DNA of 64,000 nt from Roseiarcus sp963765375 (lineage in GTDB: Bacteria > Pseudomonadota > Alphaproteobacteria > Rhizobiales > Beijerinckiaceae). The notes under the pieces are model-generated. The model saw nothing but the letters and a program-made list of their open reading frames with translations. It did not search any database and was not told where the DNA came from. The stretch is from positions 248,001 through 312,000 of the forward strand of contig CAVXVZ010000011.1 of the NCBI GenBank assembly GCA_963765375.1, given 5' to 3'. This document shows positions 1 through 7,843 of this stretch, piece after piece. The first letter of the stretch is position 1. Each line of letters opens with the position of its first letter. Made by a program: the position numbers and the translations under genes.

Positions 1-159
1 GCCGAGCCGGCGGGCGGCGCCGAGGCCGCGAAGGACGCTCGCCGCAGCGCCGCCGCGTCAAAGCTTGTCGTCGACGATCTCGCGGCGCTGCGCGCTGCGC
101 TCGCTGAAATCGTGGACGCCGAACGAATCCTGACCCAGACGCGCTCGCCGGGCCCGTGA
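1..159 (+). CDS. C-terminal end of an unidentified protein (5' end outside window)
   Basis: An open frame enters at base 1 and ends with TGA at 157-159, giving 52 residues. The tail is alanine- and arginine-rich and contains an amphipathic, probably helical stretch (KLVVDDLAALRAALAEI). No motif is recognisable and the start lies outside the window, so no function is proposed. GC content and codon use agree with the neighbours, which supports real coding sequence. Confidence 0.5.
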   Translation, partial: AEPAGGAEAAKDARRSAAASKLVVDDLAALRAALAEIVDAERILTQTRSPGP

Positions 160-182
160 TGCAGGGAACCGCCGTCGCCGCA

Positions 183-211
183 TTGCGTCCCGCGGACGCG
201 CTCACTATAAG
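183..211 (+). promoter_or_regulatory. Promoter of the tRNA-Pro gene
   Basis: TTGCGT at 183-188 and TATAAG at 206-211 are separated by exactly 17 bases. The -10 box ends 8 bases before the first tRNA base. This is a good housekeeping-sigma promoter by consensus and spacing. Confidence 0.6.
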
Positions 212-219
212 GGCGGCGT

Positions 220-297
220 CGGAGTGTAGCGCAGCCCGGTTAGCGCACTAGTCTGGGGGACTAGGGGTCGTGGGTTCGAATCCCGCCACTCCGACCA
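220..297 (+). tRNA. tRNA-Pro (anticodon GGG)
   Basis: The acceptor stem CGGAGTG (220-226) pairs perfectly with CACTCCG (287-293), followed by A and an encoded CCA (295-297). The anticodon arm has the 5-bp stem CTAGT/ACTAG around a 7-base loop CTGGGGG, which gives anticodon GGG and reads CCC/CCU proline codons. The T arm contains the usual GGTTCGAATCC. All arms are intact, so the gene should be functional. A promoter lies just upstream. Confidence 0.95.
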
Positions 298-303
298 TTC
301 ACC

Positions 304-328
304 ATATCCTTACAATTATATCCTTACA
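304..328 (+). repeat. 11-bp direct repeat after the tRNA
   Basis: ATATCCTTACA occurs at 304-314 and again at 318-328, directly after the tRNA CCA end. It is AT-rich against a GC-rich background. It could be a chance duplication, part of the tRNA 3' trailer, or a scar at a tRNA-associated integration site. No integrase gene is nearby. Confidence 0.35.
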
Positions 329-379
329 TTTCTGTCTTTCTTCGCGCGCATCGGGCCGAAAGGGACAATCTCGGAATCC

Positions 380-1024
380 ATGAGCGACCACCCAGTCACG
401 GCGATCGACATAGCGCTCAAGCCCGGTCAGGCGATGGTCCAGCGAGCCCGCGCCGACAACGCGCGCCTCCTGAAGGCCTTTCCGGAGTTCTTTGCTCTCG
501 ACGAAACCCATCACCCCCATATGACGGTGCTCCAGCAGTTCGTGCGCACCGCCGACCTTCCGAAGGTCTCCGCCGCGGCCAACGCGGTTCTCGGCAGAGA
601 GAAAGTGACGGGCTGGAGGCTCAAGGCAACCGGGTATTATTACATTCCCTCTCCGCCGCTCGGCATTGCCGGGATCGTGGTCGAGCCGACGGAGGATTTG
701 CTCCGTCTGCAGCGCGAACTGCTCGATGCGGTCGCGCCATTCACCGAGAGGACCGGAACGCCGGCCGCGTTTTACAGCACTGAAGACGGGCGCGATATTC
801 AGCCAGGACTTATCGACTACGTCGCCAATTTCGTCGCCGTGGCGGCCGGCGAGAAGTTCAACCCGCACGTCACGATTGGCGTCGCGCCTCAGACCTATCT
901 CGACAAGATGTTCGCAGAACCGTTCAAGGCGTTCACGTTTTCAGCCATCGGCGCCGCCGTCTACCGCCTCGGCACTTTCGGCGCCGTCCGCAAGGAGCTT
1001 CGGACATTGACGCTCGCGCCTTAG
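380..1024 (+). CDS. 2H phosphoesterase superfamily protein (2'-5' RNA ligase-like)
   Basis: The 214-residue protein carries both signature H-x-[ST]-x motifs of the 2H phosphoesterase fold: HMTV at residue 47 and HVTI at residue 163. The two histidines form the active site in this superfamily, which includes bacterial LigT/ThpR and cyclic phosphodiesterases acting on 2',3'-cyclic phosphates or 2'-5' links. No signal peptide is seen, so it should be cytoplasmic. It lies downstream of tRNA-Pro on the same strand, which would suit an RNA-end-processing role but does not prove it. The start is the ATG after CTCGGAATCC; the ribosome site is weak. The exact substrate is unknown. Confidence 0.75.
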   Translation: MSDHPVTAIDIALKPGQAMVQRARADNARLLKAFPEFFALDETHHPHMTVLQQFVRTADLPKVSAAANAVLGREKVTGWRLKATGYYYIPSPPLGIAGIVVEPTEDLLRLQRELLDAVAPFTERTGTPAAFYSTEDGRDIQPGLIDYVANFVAVAAGEKFNPHVTIGVAPQTYLDKMFAEPFKAFTFSAIGAAVYRLGTFGAVRKELRTLTLAP

Positions 1025-1335
1025 GCGGGTCGGCGGCCGTTCAACGCTCGCCGCGCAGCCTCGCGCGGGCGGCGGCGATTGCGATTGCGGTTAGCCTCGT
1101 CGCTCCAGCGGCGGCCCAAACCCAAGGTGTCAAGCCGTGCGCCGAACAATGGCGGGCCGCTCGCGCCGCGGGAATGACGGGTGGCGGAGCCTGGCCTGAA
1201 TTCCTCGCCAAATGCCGAGCCGGGCGATCGGGCAGGGCTGGCGCGGCTACTGCGGCTGCTCATGATGCGCCAGCTTCAAGCCCAGCTCGCTCCTGCGCCA
1301 AACCCTGCGACCGCTGTGCGCGAATTTGCGAATGA
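1006..1335 (+). CDS. PsiF-like small secreted protein, no usual start codon
   Basis: One frame from about 1006 to TGA at 1333-1335 encodes a clear signal peptide (SLARAAAIAIAVSLVAP, then AAAQ) followed by CAEQWRAARAAGMTGG and WPEFLAKCRA. The spacing of W, K/R and C residues resembles the short PsiF-like repeat proteins common in rhizobia. The C-terminal tail adds several cysteines. No ATG, GTG or TTG lies in frame upstream of the signal peptide. The only possibility is ATT at 1006, inside the end of the preceding gene. The gene may use this rare start, may have lost its start, or may contain a sequencing error. Function of the family is not established. Confidence 0.5.
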   Translation: MDARALGGSAAVQRSPRSLARAAAIAIAVSLVAPAAAQTQGVKPCAEQWRAARAAGMTGGGAWPEFLAKCRAGRSGRAGAATAAAHDAPASSPARSCAKPCDRCARICE

Positions 1336-1348
1336 GCTGCCCATGCTT

Positions 1349-1843
1349 TCAAAGCTCGGCGTCCGACTGGGCGACGAAGATCAGTACGAGAAGAATCGAC
1401 GCGATGAAGCGAAACGCGGCCGGCTGGCCATTCCAGACCTGTGACTGCCACATCGAAAACCATTCGCCTCCGACCGCGAGAAAAGCGACGAACCAGACCA
1501 GGAATGCGCAACCGGCCCCGGCGAAAACAAACCGCTTGGCCCCATGAAATTCTCGCGCCTTGGACCCGCGGGCCCGAAAAAGTTCGAACGTCCCAAGCGC
1601 GAACAGGATCGCGGTAACGGTTTCGCCGAGGACGATCAGCCAGAAGCCGATTCGCCACAGCAGCGGGATCGGCAGGGCGTGGTCCGCCATTGTGCTCGAC
1701 GGCAGGATCGTGTCCATGCTGAGCACGTGCTGCACGAACACGAGGTTCGTCCCTGGATCGTGGATGTTTCCGAACACTATGAAGGCGCACAAGAGCGCGA
1801 CGCCGCCGGTCATGAAAATCTTGAGGCCACGTTCCAGCATCAT
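1349..1843 (-). CDS. DUF2165-family small integral membrane protein
   Basis: About 164 residues with at least four hydrophobic segments, beginning LKIFMTGGVALLCAFIVFGN and ending AFRFIASILLVLIFVAQ. The sequence follows the DUF2165 pattern, including the NIHDPGTNLVFVQHVLSMD loop and the central IPLLWRIGFWLIVLGE segment. The family is a predicted inner-membrane protein without assigned function. Two adjacent ATG codons (1843 and 1840) precede LERGLK; upstream extensions are arginine-rich and unlikely. It lies 14 bases after the secreted protein at 1858-2400 on the same strand, so the two may be cotranscribed. Confidence 0.7.
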   Translation of the reverse strand: MMLERGLKIFMTGGVALLCAFIVFGNIHDPGTNLVFVQHVLSMDTILPSSTMADHALPIPLLWRIGFWLIVLGETVTAILFALGTFELFRARGSKAREFHGAKRFVFAGAGCAFLVWFVAFLAVGGEWFSMWQSQVWNGQPAAFRFIASILLVLIFVAQSDAEL

Positions 1844-1857
1844 CGCAAGGCCGCTAT

Positions 1858-2400
1858 TCAGGACCGTATCTCGGCGTCCGCGCACGCGGGCTCGACCGCG
1901 AACCGGGGAAACAGCGGGACGAGGCAAATCTTGATGGTTGGCGCGGCGGCGTCGTAAAGGACGACCACATTCATCGTCATGTAGGTGTTGGGCGGCGGCG
2001 TCTGACTGTATTGCGGCGAAAGAACCGCAGCGTTTGGGCCAATGTCAAACCGAAGCGGCGTCTTCCAACATTCGGGGCGCCAGTTGATCTCGCTTGGCGG
2101 GATCGGCGGTCCCGGTTTGGCGTCAGCCGGAATCGCCCATCGGATGTCGACAGGCGCGCTGTCCACGCATGAGAATTGCGCCTTCGTCTTGAAGTCGAGA
2201 ATGACGGCGGCTGGTCCAGGCTCGCAATGAGCTGAATAGACGTCCAGACGATAACCGCCTGCGCATTGCGCCGCATTCCAATAGATGACTGCGCCCGATT
2301 GAGCCGCGCCGCTTCCTGACTGGGCAAGCAACGGCGACGCCAGCGTCAGCGCGAGACCCAACGTCCCAATGTTGGCCATCCGCAGCCCAAAGGACGCCAT
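1858..2400 (-). CDS. Secreted hypothetical protein
   Basis: Starting at the ATG at 2400, preceded by the strong ribosome site AGGAGG, the 180-residue product begins with a signal peptide (NIGTLGLALTLASPLLAQ). The mature part has scattered cysteines (QCAGGY, SCVDS, PECWK, ICLVP, PACAD) that could form disulfides, and proline-rich loops. I do not recognise a family. It is exported by Sec, so a periplasmic or extracellular location is expected. It lies directly upstream of the DUF2165 gene. Confidence 0.6.
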   Translation of the reverse strand: MASFGLRMANIGTLGLALTLASPLLAQSGSGAAQSGAVIYWNAAQCAGGYRLDVYSAHCEPGPAAVILDFKTKAQFSCVDSAPVDIRWAIPADAKPGPPIPPSEINWRPECWKTPLRFDIGPNAAVLSPQYSQTPPPNTYMTMNVVVLYDAAAPTIKICLVPLFPRFAVEPACADAEIRS

Positions 2401-2499
2401 CCATCCTCCTTCGCCCAGGCCGCGGGGCAGGCGACAAGGTTGCGTAACTCTGGTTCTATGCGCTCGGGATATGGCGAAGCAACCCACACCCGTGACGTC

Positions 2500-2631
2500 C
2501 GCATCCGCTCTAAGCGCGCGTCAATTGGCTATGTCGTCGATCCCGCGCGCCGCAGGCAGGGAATCGGCGCCGAAGCCGCAGCCGCACAAGCTCGCCCCGG
2601 AACGGGAGACCCGAATGTGCAATTCGCATAA
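2500..2631 (+). pseudogene. GNAT acetyltransferase fragment
   Basis: The frame at about 2521-2589 encodes SIGYVVDPARRRQGIGAEAA. This matches the beta4 strand and the R/Q-x-x-G-x-G/A acetyl-CoA loop of GNAT N-acetyltransferases. No other part of the domain is present: upstream sequence is not GNAT-like and the frame stops at 2631, beside a perfect palindrome. This is a remnant of about 25 recognisable residues, lying antisense to the end of the vapC remnant. Confidence 0.45.
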
Positions 2632-2945
2632 TATATATTATGGAACCGCAAGCCCAGCGCGCCGCGCGGGCCGCCACAGTGCGCGGAGATGGCGCGGGGG
2701 ATCGGCTGCGACGCATAATCGCTGATCCGGACATCGAGCCGGGCGGCCGTGTCCAACACGATCTGATGGGCGGCCGAGGGGGTCAGATCCTTTTCGCGAA
2801 CCACGGCGAGAGCGGCCTCGAAGACATTGATGCAGGTCGTGGAAGCGCTGGCGGCGGCGATCCGCTCGGCGAGCGGTCGCCAGCCGGCTTCCTCCAAGAT
2901 GATCGCAACAAGGGCGGACGCCTCGACCAAGACGGTCTCGGTCAC
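2529..2945 (-). pseudogene. Degenerate VapC-type PIN-domain toxin
   Basis: The GTG start at 2945 overlaps the stop of the antitoxin gene (GTGA), the classic coupling of vapBC operons. The N-terminal part is PIN-like (VLVEASALVAIILEEAG; later INVFEAALAVVREK). The first metal-binding Asp of the usual VDAS motif is Glu at residue 8. The expected NFGDC segment is replaced (LGLRFHN), and the sequence then runs into an unrelated tail at about 2640, exactly at an AT palindrome. With the third acidic motif missing, RNase activity is unlikely. Probably a dead toxin kept beside its antitoxin. Confidence 0.65.
2627..2642. repeat. 16-bp perfect AT-rich palindrome at a gene junction
   Basis: CATAATATATATTATG is a perfect inverted repeat. 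It lies exactly where the truncated vapC homology (minus strand) ends and just after the GNAT fragment (plus strand). Such sequences are prone to breakage or cruciform formation, which would fit a deletion joint. Confidence 0.6.
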
Positions 2946-3184
2946 GCGTTTTCCCCCCACTCGCGGTCGAAGAACGCCTTGTCGGCCTTCTTGCCCGTCG
3001 GTGCGGCGCGGCGCACGCGCTCGTGAATGTCAGCCAGCCGCTCGACGACCGTTCGGGCGCGATCGTCGCGCGCCAGCGCTTCTTCGCACGCGGTGCGAAC
3101 CGCTTCGGTCAGGGTCAGTTTTCTGGTGCGCGCGAGCCGCCGCACCGCCGCGCTGGCGCCGTCATCCTTGATGTGCAGAGGCAT
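2942..3184 (-). CDS. VapB-type antitoxin
   Basis: Starting at MPLHIKDDGASAAVRRLAR (ATG at 3184), the 80-residue protein resembles the VapB antitoxins of the Rv0623/PSK family. A short beta/helix DNA-binding N-terminus is followed by the conserved LTLTEAVRTACEEALARD helix, and the C-terminus (KADKAFFDREWGENA) would wrap the toxin. VapB neutralises VapC and represses its own operon. Its stop codon overlaps the vapC GTG. Since the toxin looks inactive, the antitoxin may now only autorepress. Confidence 0.7.
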   Translation of the reverse strand: MPLHIKDDGASAAVRRLARTRKLTLTEAVRTACEEALARDDRARTVVERLADIHERVRRAAPTGKKADKAFFDREWGENA

Positions 3185-3200
3185 CCGATGCGCCTTGTGC

Positions 3201-3218
3201 TGTATAGACAGGTACACA
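3201..3218 (-). promoter_or_regulatory. Candidate VapB operator
   Basis: Immediately upstream of vapB, 3201-3218 holds an imperfect inverted repeat with arms TGTGTA and TATACA (one mismatch) around six bases, read on the minus strand. It is followed upstream by an A/T-rich tract. Position and symmetry fit autoregulation by VapB dimers; binding is inferred only. Confidence 0.35.
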
Positions 3219-3259
3219 AAAAAAATACACCAACGCAAGCCGGTTGCAAAGCAGACCCG

Positions 3260-4492
3260 TCAAGCCCCCATGAGCTCCGCCAGCGTCAGCGCAACCACCT
3301 CCGTCGCCCTGTACAAATCGGCGAGCGGCAGACGTTCGTCGGCGCGGTGGGCGTTGGCTTCCTCGATCGTATGAGGGCCGGCGCCGTAGAGGACGATCGG
3401 AACGCCGGCCTTCGCGTAGTGGCGCGCGTCGGTATAAAGCGGCACGCCGGAGGCTCTGACCGGTTCGCCCATAACCCGGCTCGCGTGCCGGCAAAGGGTG
3501 TCGGTCAGCTTCGCCCCGGCGGCCGTCGGGGTCAGCGGCTCGGCGATGAGGATGCGCTTCACGGCAACGATGGCCTCGGGGTGAAGCGCCGCCGCCCGGG
3601 CGATCACCGCCTCGAGCTCGGCCTCGGCCTCGGCCGGATTTTCCTCCGGGACGATTCGCCGGTCGAGTCGGAAGACCACCCGGTCCGGCACGACATTGGT
3701 GTTGATGCCGCCGGAGATGAGGCCGACCGTCATCTGCGGCGAGCCGATGCCGGGAACCGCGGAGGTCCGCGCCGCGAGCCCGCCGCGCCAGCCGTAGAGG
3801 GCGGCCAGGATCGCGTTCGCCGCTTCGAGCGCGTCGACCCCGGTCGAGGGCCGGGCGGCGTGGGCGGAGCGGCCGAGCACTTCGACCTCCAGATGCAGGC
3901 AGCCGTTGTGGGCGTTGACCACGGCGTAGGAGAAGCCGGCGCCGATCGCGAGGTCCGGCCGCGACAGCCCTTGCTCGAGAAGATAGCGCGGACCGATCTC
4001 GCCGCCCGCCTCCTCGTCATAGGTGACGTGCAATTCGACCGCGCCGTTGGGCGCGGCGCCGCTCTCGTCCAGGGCCAGCATCGCAAAGGCGTAAGTGGCG
4101 ATGTCCGATTTCGACACCGCCGCCCCGCGGCCGATCATCCAGCCGTCGGCGATCGCGGCCCCGTAGGGGTCGTGCGTCCAACCCGAGCCCGGCGGCACCA
4201 CGTCGCCGTGGGCGTTGAGCGCGATTGTCGGACCCCCCTGCCCGAAGCGGCGCCGGACGATCAGATTGGTCGCCGAGATCATGCCGATGGCCTTGACCAG
4301 GCCATCCGGAACCTTGTGCCGCTCGACCGCGAACCCGAGACCCTCCAGGAGCTTGGCGACCGCGGCGGCGGCAGGGTCGCAGTCTCCCGGCGGATTGTCG
4401 GACGGAACCTTGACGATCTCGGCGAGGAAGCGCAATTCCGCATCGGCGTGCGCCTCAACGAAGGCGTGGATAGCGCTTTCGACCGCCGTCAT
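3260..4492 (-). CDS. M20-family metallopeptidase (ArgE/DapE-like deacylase)
   Basis: The 410-residue protein shows the M20 dinuclear zinc layout: NAHGDVV (His95, Asp97), GRGAAVSKSD (Asp130), the YDEEAGGE acidic pair around residues 160-161, and a late HRADER histidine. A dimerisation lid lies between. Members remove acyl or peptidyl groups (acetylornithine, succinyl-diaminopimelate, carnosine-like substrates); the exact substrate cannot be read here. No signal peptide, so cytoplasmic. It ends 75 bases upstream of vapB and starts 24 bases after the metallo-hydrolase stop on the same strand, so it may be the last gene of the tatD transcript. Confidence 0.8.
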   Translation of the reverse strand: MTAVESAIHAFVEAHADAELRFLAEIVKVPSDNPPGDCDPAAAAVAKLLEGLGFAVERHKVPDGLVKAIGMISATNLIVRRRFGQGGPTIALNAHGDVVPPGSGWTHDPYGAAIADGWMIGRGAAVSKSDIATYAFAMLALDESGAAPNGAVELHVTYDEEAGGEIGPRYLLEQGLSRPDLAIGAGFSYAVVNAHNGCLHLEVEVLGRSAHAARPSTGVDALEAANAILAALYGWRGGLAARTSAVPGIGSPQMTVGLISGGINTNVVPDRVVFRLDRRIVPEENPAEAEAELEAVIARAAALHPEAIVAVKRILIAEPLTPTAAGAKLTDTLCRHASRVMGEPVRASGVPLYTDARHYAKAGVPIVLYGAGPHTIEEANAHRADERLPLADLYRATEVVALTLAELMGA

Positions 4493-4516
4493 CGCAATTT
4501 CCCCTCAATCGACCCG

Positions 4517-5320
4517 TCAGGCGTCAAATCCCTCGACGCTGAGCCCGTCATAGGCCGGCGTCACATGCGCGGGCAGGCGAGCGCGCAAGGTCTCGTAATC
4601 GAGGTCGGTGTGCAAGTTGGTCAGGATCGCCCGCCGGGGTCGCACCGCTTCGATCTGCGCCAACGCGTCGTCGAGGCTGAAATGGGACGGGTGCGGTCGA
4701 TACCGCAGCGCGTCGACGATCCACATGTCAAGGCCTTCGAGGAACGGCCGGCTCGCCGCCGGTATGCGCTTGACGTCGGGAGTGTAGGCGAGCGCCCCGA
4801 AGCGAAAGCCGAGCGCGCCAATATCGCCGTGGTCAAGATCGAACGGCATGGCTTCGATCGCGCCGCCCGCGCCCTCAATGCGGCACAGCCTGCCTGCGGT
4901 AAGACGAAGCTCGGTTGCGATCGGAGGATAAGAACTTCCGTCAGGGCTCTGAAAAACATATGAAAAAGCGCGACGAACGATGAGCGAGGTCGGCTCGTCC
5001 ATGTGCACGTCGATGCGGCGTCCCATCTGCTGGTAGAGAGGCCTCAGATCGTCGATGCCGTGGGTGTGGTCGGCGTGCGGATGGGTCATCAGGATGCCGT
5101 CGATCCGCTTGACGCTCGCCTCGATGAGTTGCTCGCGCAGATCAGGCGATGTGTCGACAAGAACGGTCGTCGCACCGCCGCTCCCGAAGCGCTCGACCAG
5201 CGCCGAGCAGCGGCGGCGGCGGTTTTTCGGGTTTGACGGGTCGCACGCGCCCCACCCCTGCCCGACCCGGGGCACGCCCGCGGACGAGCCGCAGCCGAGG
5301 ATTGTCATGCGAACGGTCAA
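4517..5320 (-). CDS. Metallo-beta-lactamase-fold hydrolase (PhnP-like)
   Basis: A 267-residue MBL-fold protein with the zinc motif THPHADHTHG (His80, His82, Asp84, His85) and an N-terminal GCGSSAGVPR typical of the PhnP/RomA-like branch. PhnP proper is a cyclic phosphate phosphodiesterase of phosphonate breakdown; no phn genes are near, so a general nucleotide or RNA-related phosphodiesterase is equally likely. It overlaps the tatD stop by 4 bases (ATGA), and this tatD-MBL pairing is common in rhizobia, which points to a shared role in nucleic-acid or quality-control metabolism. Confidence 0.8.
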   Translation of the reverse strand: MTVRMTILGCGSSAGVPRVGQGWGACDPSNPKNRRRRCSALVERFGSGGATTVLVDTSPDLREQLIEASVKRIDGILMTHPHADHTHGIDDLRPLYQQMGRRIDVHMDEPTSLIVRRAFSYVFQSPDGSSYPPIATELRLTAGRLCRIEGAGGAIEAMPFDLDHGDIGALGFRFGALAYTPDVKRIPAASRPFLEGLDMWIVDALRYRPHPSHFSLDDALAQIEAVRPRRAILTNLHTDLDYETLRARLPAHVTPAYDGLSVEGFDA

Positions 5321-6114
5321 TGCGACCGCCCGGCGGCCGATCGCAACTTGGGAAAAACGTTCAGGGTGTTGGCGCGCGTCGCCGCCGCAAGCGCCCCCGG
5401 CTCAAGCCCGCGCGCCTCGGCGACCACGCTCGCGGTAGCGACGACGAAGGCCGGCTCGTTGCGGCGCCCGCGATGGGGAATAGGCGCGAGGTACGGCGCG
5501 TCGGTCTCGACCAGAATCCGGTCGAGCGGCGCGTCGCGGGCGATGGCGCGCAGGCCCTCGGATTTCTTGAACGTCACGACGCCCGAAAACGAGATCGAGA
5601 GCCCGAGGGAGAGCGCAGTCTCGGCGAGCTCGCGCGACGAGGTGAAACAATGGAGCAGGGCGCTGAACCTCCCCTGCCCCATTTCGTCGGTCAGAATCTC
5701 GGCAATGTCGTCATCGGCGTCGCGGGCATGGATGACGAGCGGCAGAGCGAGCTCGCGGGCGAGCGCGATTTGGCCGCGAAAGACCCGCTTGGCGACATCG
5801 CGGGGAGCGTAGCTGTAGTGATAGTCGAGGCCCGCCTCGCCGATGCCGACGCATTTGGGATGGCGAGCAAATCCGCGCATGGCCGCGAAATCCTCCGCCC
5901 CCTCGCTCGCCGCCTCGTGCGGATGGGTGCCGACGGTGAAGAATACGTCGTCGTACCGCTCGGCGATTTCAACCACCCGGGCGGCCTTCGCGACCTTGGT
6001 CCCGATGGTGATCATCCGCTCGACGCCGACGGCGCGCGCGCGCTCGACGACCGCATCGAGGTCGCCGGCGAAGTCGGGGAAATCGAGATGGCAATGACTG
6101 TCGATGGAGGTCAT
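5317..6114 (-). CDS. TatD-family metal-dependent hydrolase (DNase)
   Basis: The 265-residue TIM-barrel protein begins TSIDSHCHLDF with the metal-binding HxH (His7, His9). It continues with GIGEAGLDYHY, VIHARDAD, LHCFTSS and VETDAPYLAP, all diagnostic of TatD. Family members are 3'-5' exonucleases or DNases acting on damaged DNA. The gene follows metG with a hairpin repeat between them and is translationally coupled to the MBL gene by ATGA. Length is normal for TatD. Confidence 0.9.
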   Translation of the reverse strand: MTSIDSHCHLDFPDFAGDLDAVVERARAVGVERMITIGTKVAKAARVVEIAERYDDVFFTVGTHPHEAASEGAEDFAAMRGFARHPKCVGIGEAGLDYHYSYAPRDVAKRVFRGQIALARELALPLVIHARDADDDIAEILTDEMGQGRFSALLHCFTSSRELAETALSLGLSISFSGVVTFKKSEGLRAIARDAPLDRILVETDAPYLAPIPHRGRRNEPAFVVATASVVAEARGLEPGALAAATRANTLNVFPKLRSAAGRSH

Positions 6115-6179
6115 GCGCCGCAGGCCCTCATCCGGCGCTTCGCGCCATCTTCTTCCGCAAACGGGAGAAGGGATTCGCC

Positions 6180-6203
6180 CCCTCTCCCCTTCACGGGAGA
6201 GGG
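6180..6203. repeat. REP-like hairpin between metG and tatD
   Basis: CCCTCTCCC (6180-6188), a 6-base loop and GGGAGAGGG (6195-6203) form a perfect 9-bp stem, followed by TTGGGGTGAGGGG. The same core recurs at 58838-58862. This is a typical interspersed palindrome of rhizobial genomes and may protect mRNA ends. Confidence 0.7.
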
Positions 6204-6226
6204 TTGGGGTGAGGGGACGCGCTCCC

Positions 6227-7798
6227 TCACTTCGGCTCCTCGTCGACGTAGCGGGGAAAGACCGGCGCCGGAGCGGGCAGCAGTCTGCCGGGCTCGAGCC
6301 GATGCGGGGCGTCGAGACGCCCGGCCGCCGCGCCGGCGTCGACCGCGGCGAAGGCGCGCGCCTCGGGCGCGACGGCGAGAAGGTCCAGGAGCGCGCCCAT
6401 GCTCCGGGGCATGACCGGCTGCAGCAGGATCGCGGCGATCCGCAACGTCTCGACTGTCACGAAGAGCACGAGCCCCATACGCGCCGGATCGGTCTTTGCG
6501 AGCCGCCAGGGCTCGGCATTGGCGAAGTACCGATTGGCCTCCGACACGGCCTCGAAGATAGCGCCGATATAGAGATGAAGCGCGAAGCTCCGCATGTGGC
6601 GGCGCGCTTCGCCGACGAGCGCATCCGCGCGCGCCAGCATGTCGAGATCCTCTCGCGCCGCCGCCGCGCCGCGCCAGGCGGGGACGCGGCCGGCGCAGTT
6701 TCTGGCGATCATCGTCAGCGAGCGCTGGGCGAGATTGCCGAAGTCGTTGGCGAGATCGGCATTCATGCGGGCGACGATCGCCTCGTGCGAATAGCTGCCG
6801 TCCTGGCCGAACGGGACCTCGCGCAGGAAGAAATAGCGCACGGGATCGAGGCCGTAGGCGGCGACCAGGCTCGCAGGGCTCACGACGTTGCCGACCGACT
6901 TCGACATCTTCTCGCCGCGGTTGAAGAGAAAGCCGTGGACGACGATCTGGCGCGGCACGGGCAGTCCCGCGGACATCAGAAACGCCGGCCAGTAGATCGC
7001 GTGGAAGCGGGTGATGTCCTTGCCGATCACATGAACGTCCGCCGGCCAGAATTTGGCCCGCGGCCCGTCGTCGGGAAAGCCGGTGGCGGTGATGTAGTTG
7101 GTCAGCGCGTCGACCCAGACATACATCACATGCGTTGGATCGCCGGGCACGGGCGTGCCCCAATCGAAGGTCGCGCGGCTGATCGAGAGATCGGAGAGCC
7201 CGCGCTTCACGAAGGCGACGATCTCGTTCTTGTAAGCCTCCGGCGTGACGAATTCGGGATGCGTATCGTAGTGCGCGAGAAGCCTCTCGGCATAGGCCGA
7301 GAGCTTGAAGAAATAGCTCTCCTCCTCGACCCATTGGACAGGCGCCCCGCTCGGCGCGAGTCGGGTTCCGTCAGGGCCGTCGGTCAGCTCGCCGTCGTCG
7401 AAATAGGCCTCGTCGCGCACCGAATACCAGCCGGAATATTTCGACAGGTAGATGTCGCCGTTGGCGGCCATCCGCTCCCAGATCGCCTGCGCCGCCCGGT
7501 CGTTGCGCGGCTCCGTCGTGCGCACGATGTCATCGGCGCGCGCGTTGAGAAGCTCGCCCATCGCCGCGAACAGTTTGGCGACGCCGTTCACGAACGCCTG
7601 CGGCGTCACGCCTTCGCGCGCGGCGGCCTGCTGGACCTTGAGGCCGTGCTCGTCGAGGCCGGTGACGAACAGCGTCTCCCGCCCGTCCAGGCGCATGAAT
7701 CGCTGGATCGCGTCGGTGGCGATGCGCTCGTAGGCGTGGCCAATATGCGGCGCGCCATTGGCGTAAGGGATCGCCGTTGTGATGTAAAAGCGGCTCAT
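6227..7798 (-). CDS. metG: Methionyl-tRNA synthetase
   Basis: Class I synthetase charging tRNA-Met. Residues 18-21 are HIGH and residues 297-301 are KMSKS, the two ATP-binding signatures. FVTGLDEHGLK and FLFNRGEKMSKSVGN are typical of MetRS. At the connective-peptide knuckle (GWYSVRDEAYF, about 123-133) the zinc-binding cysteines of the E. coli type are absent, placing it in the short, zinc-free group usual in alphaproteobacteria. The C-terminal dimerisation domain of long MetRS is also absent (523 residues). It lies between holB and tatD in the conserved rhizobial order. Confidence 0.95.
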   Translation of the reverse strand: MSRFYITTAIPYANGAPHIGHAYERIATDAIQRFMRLDGRETLFVTGLDEHGLKVQQAAAREGVTPQAFVNGVAKLFAAMGELLNARADDIVRTTEPRNDRAAQAIWERMAANGDIYLSKYSGWYSVRDEAYFDDGELTDGPDGTRLAPSGAPVQWVEEESYFFKLSAYAERLLAHYDTHPEFVTPEAYKNEIVAFVKRGLSDLSISRATFDWGTPVPGDPTHVMYVWVDALTNYITATGFPDDGPRAKFWPADVHVIGKDITRFHAIYWPAFLMSAGLPVPRQIVVHGFLFNRGEKMSKSVGNVVSPASLVAAYGLDPVRYFFLREVPFGQDGSYSHEAIVARMNADLANDFGNLAQRSLTMIARNCAGRVPAWRGAAAAREDLDMLARADALVGEARRHMRSFALHLYIGAIFEAVSEANRYFANAEPWRLAKTDPARMGLVLFVTVETLRIAAILLQPVMPRSMGALLDLLAVAPEARAFAAVDAGAAAGRLDAPHRLEPGRLLPAPAPVFPRYVDEEPK

Positions 7799-7843
7799 CC
7801 GCGCCGTCCTAGAGCATTTCGCCGGCGATGAAAATCGAAGCCT

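Noticed and set aside
220..328. A tRNA-linked genomic island
   Set aside because: Although a short direct repeat follows the tRNA, there is no integrase, no second att copy seen, and the following genes have ordinary composition.
3023..4963. A 646-residue plus-strand ORF opposite the M20 peptidase
   Set aside because: GC-rich antisense shadow with no motif, opposite a gene with full M20 signatures.
6104..7831. A 575-residue plus-strand ORF opposite metG
   Set aside because: Antisense shadow; metG carries HIGH and KMSKS on the other strand.
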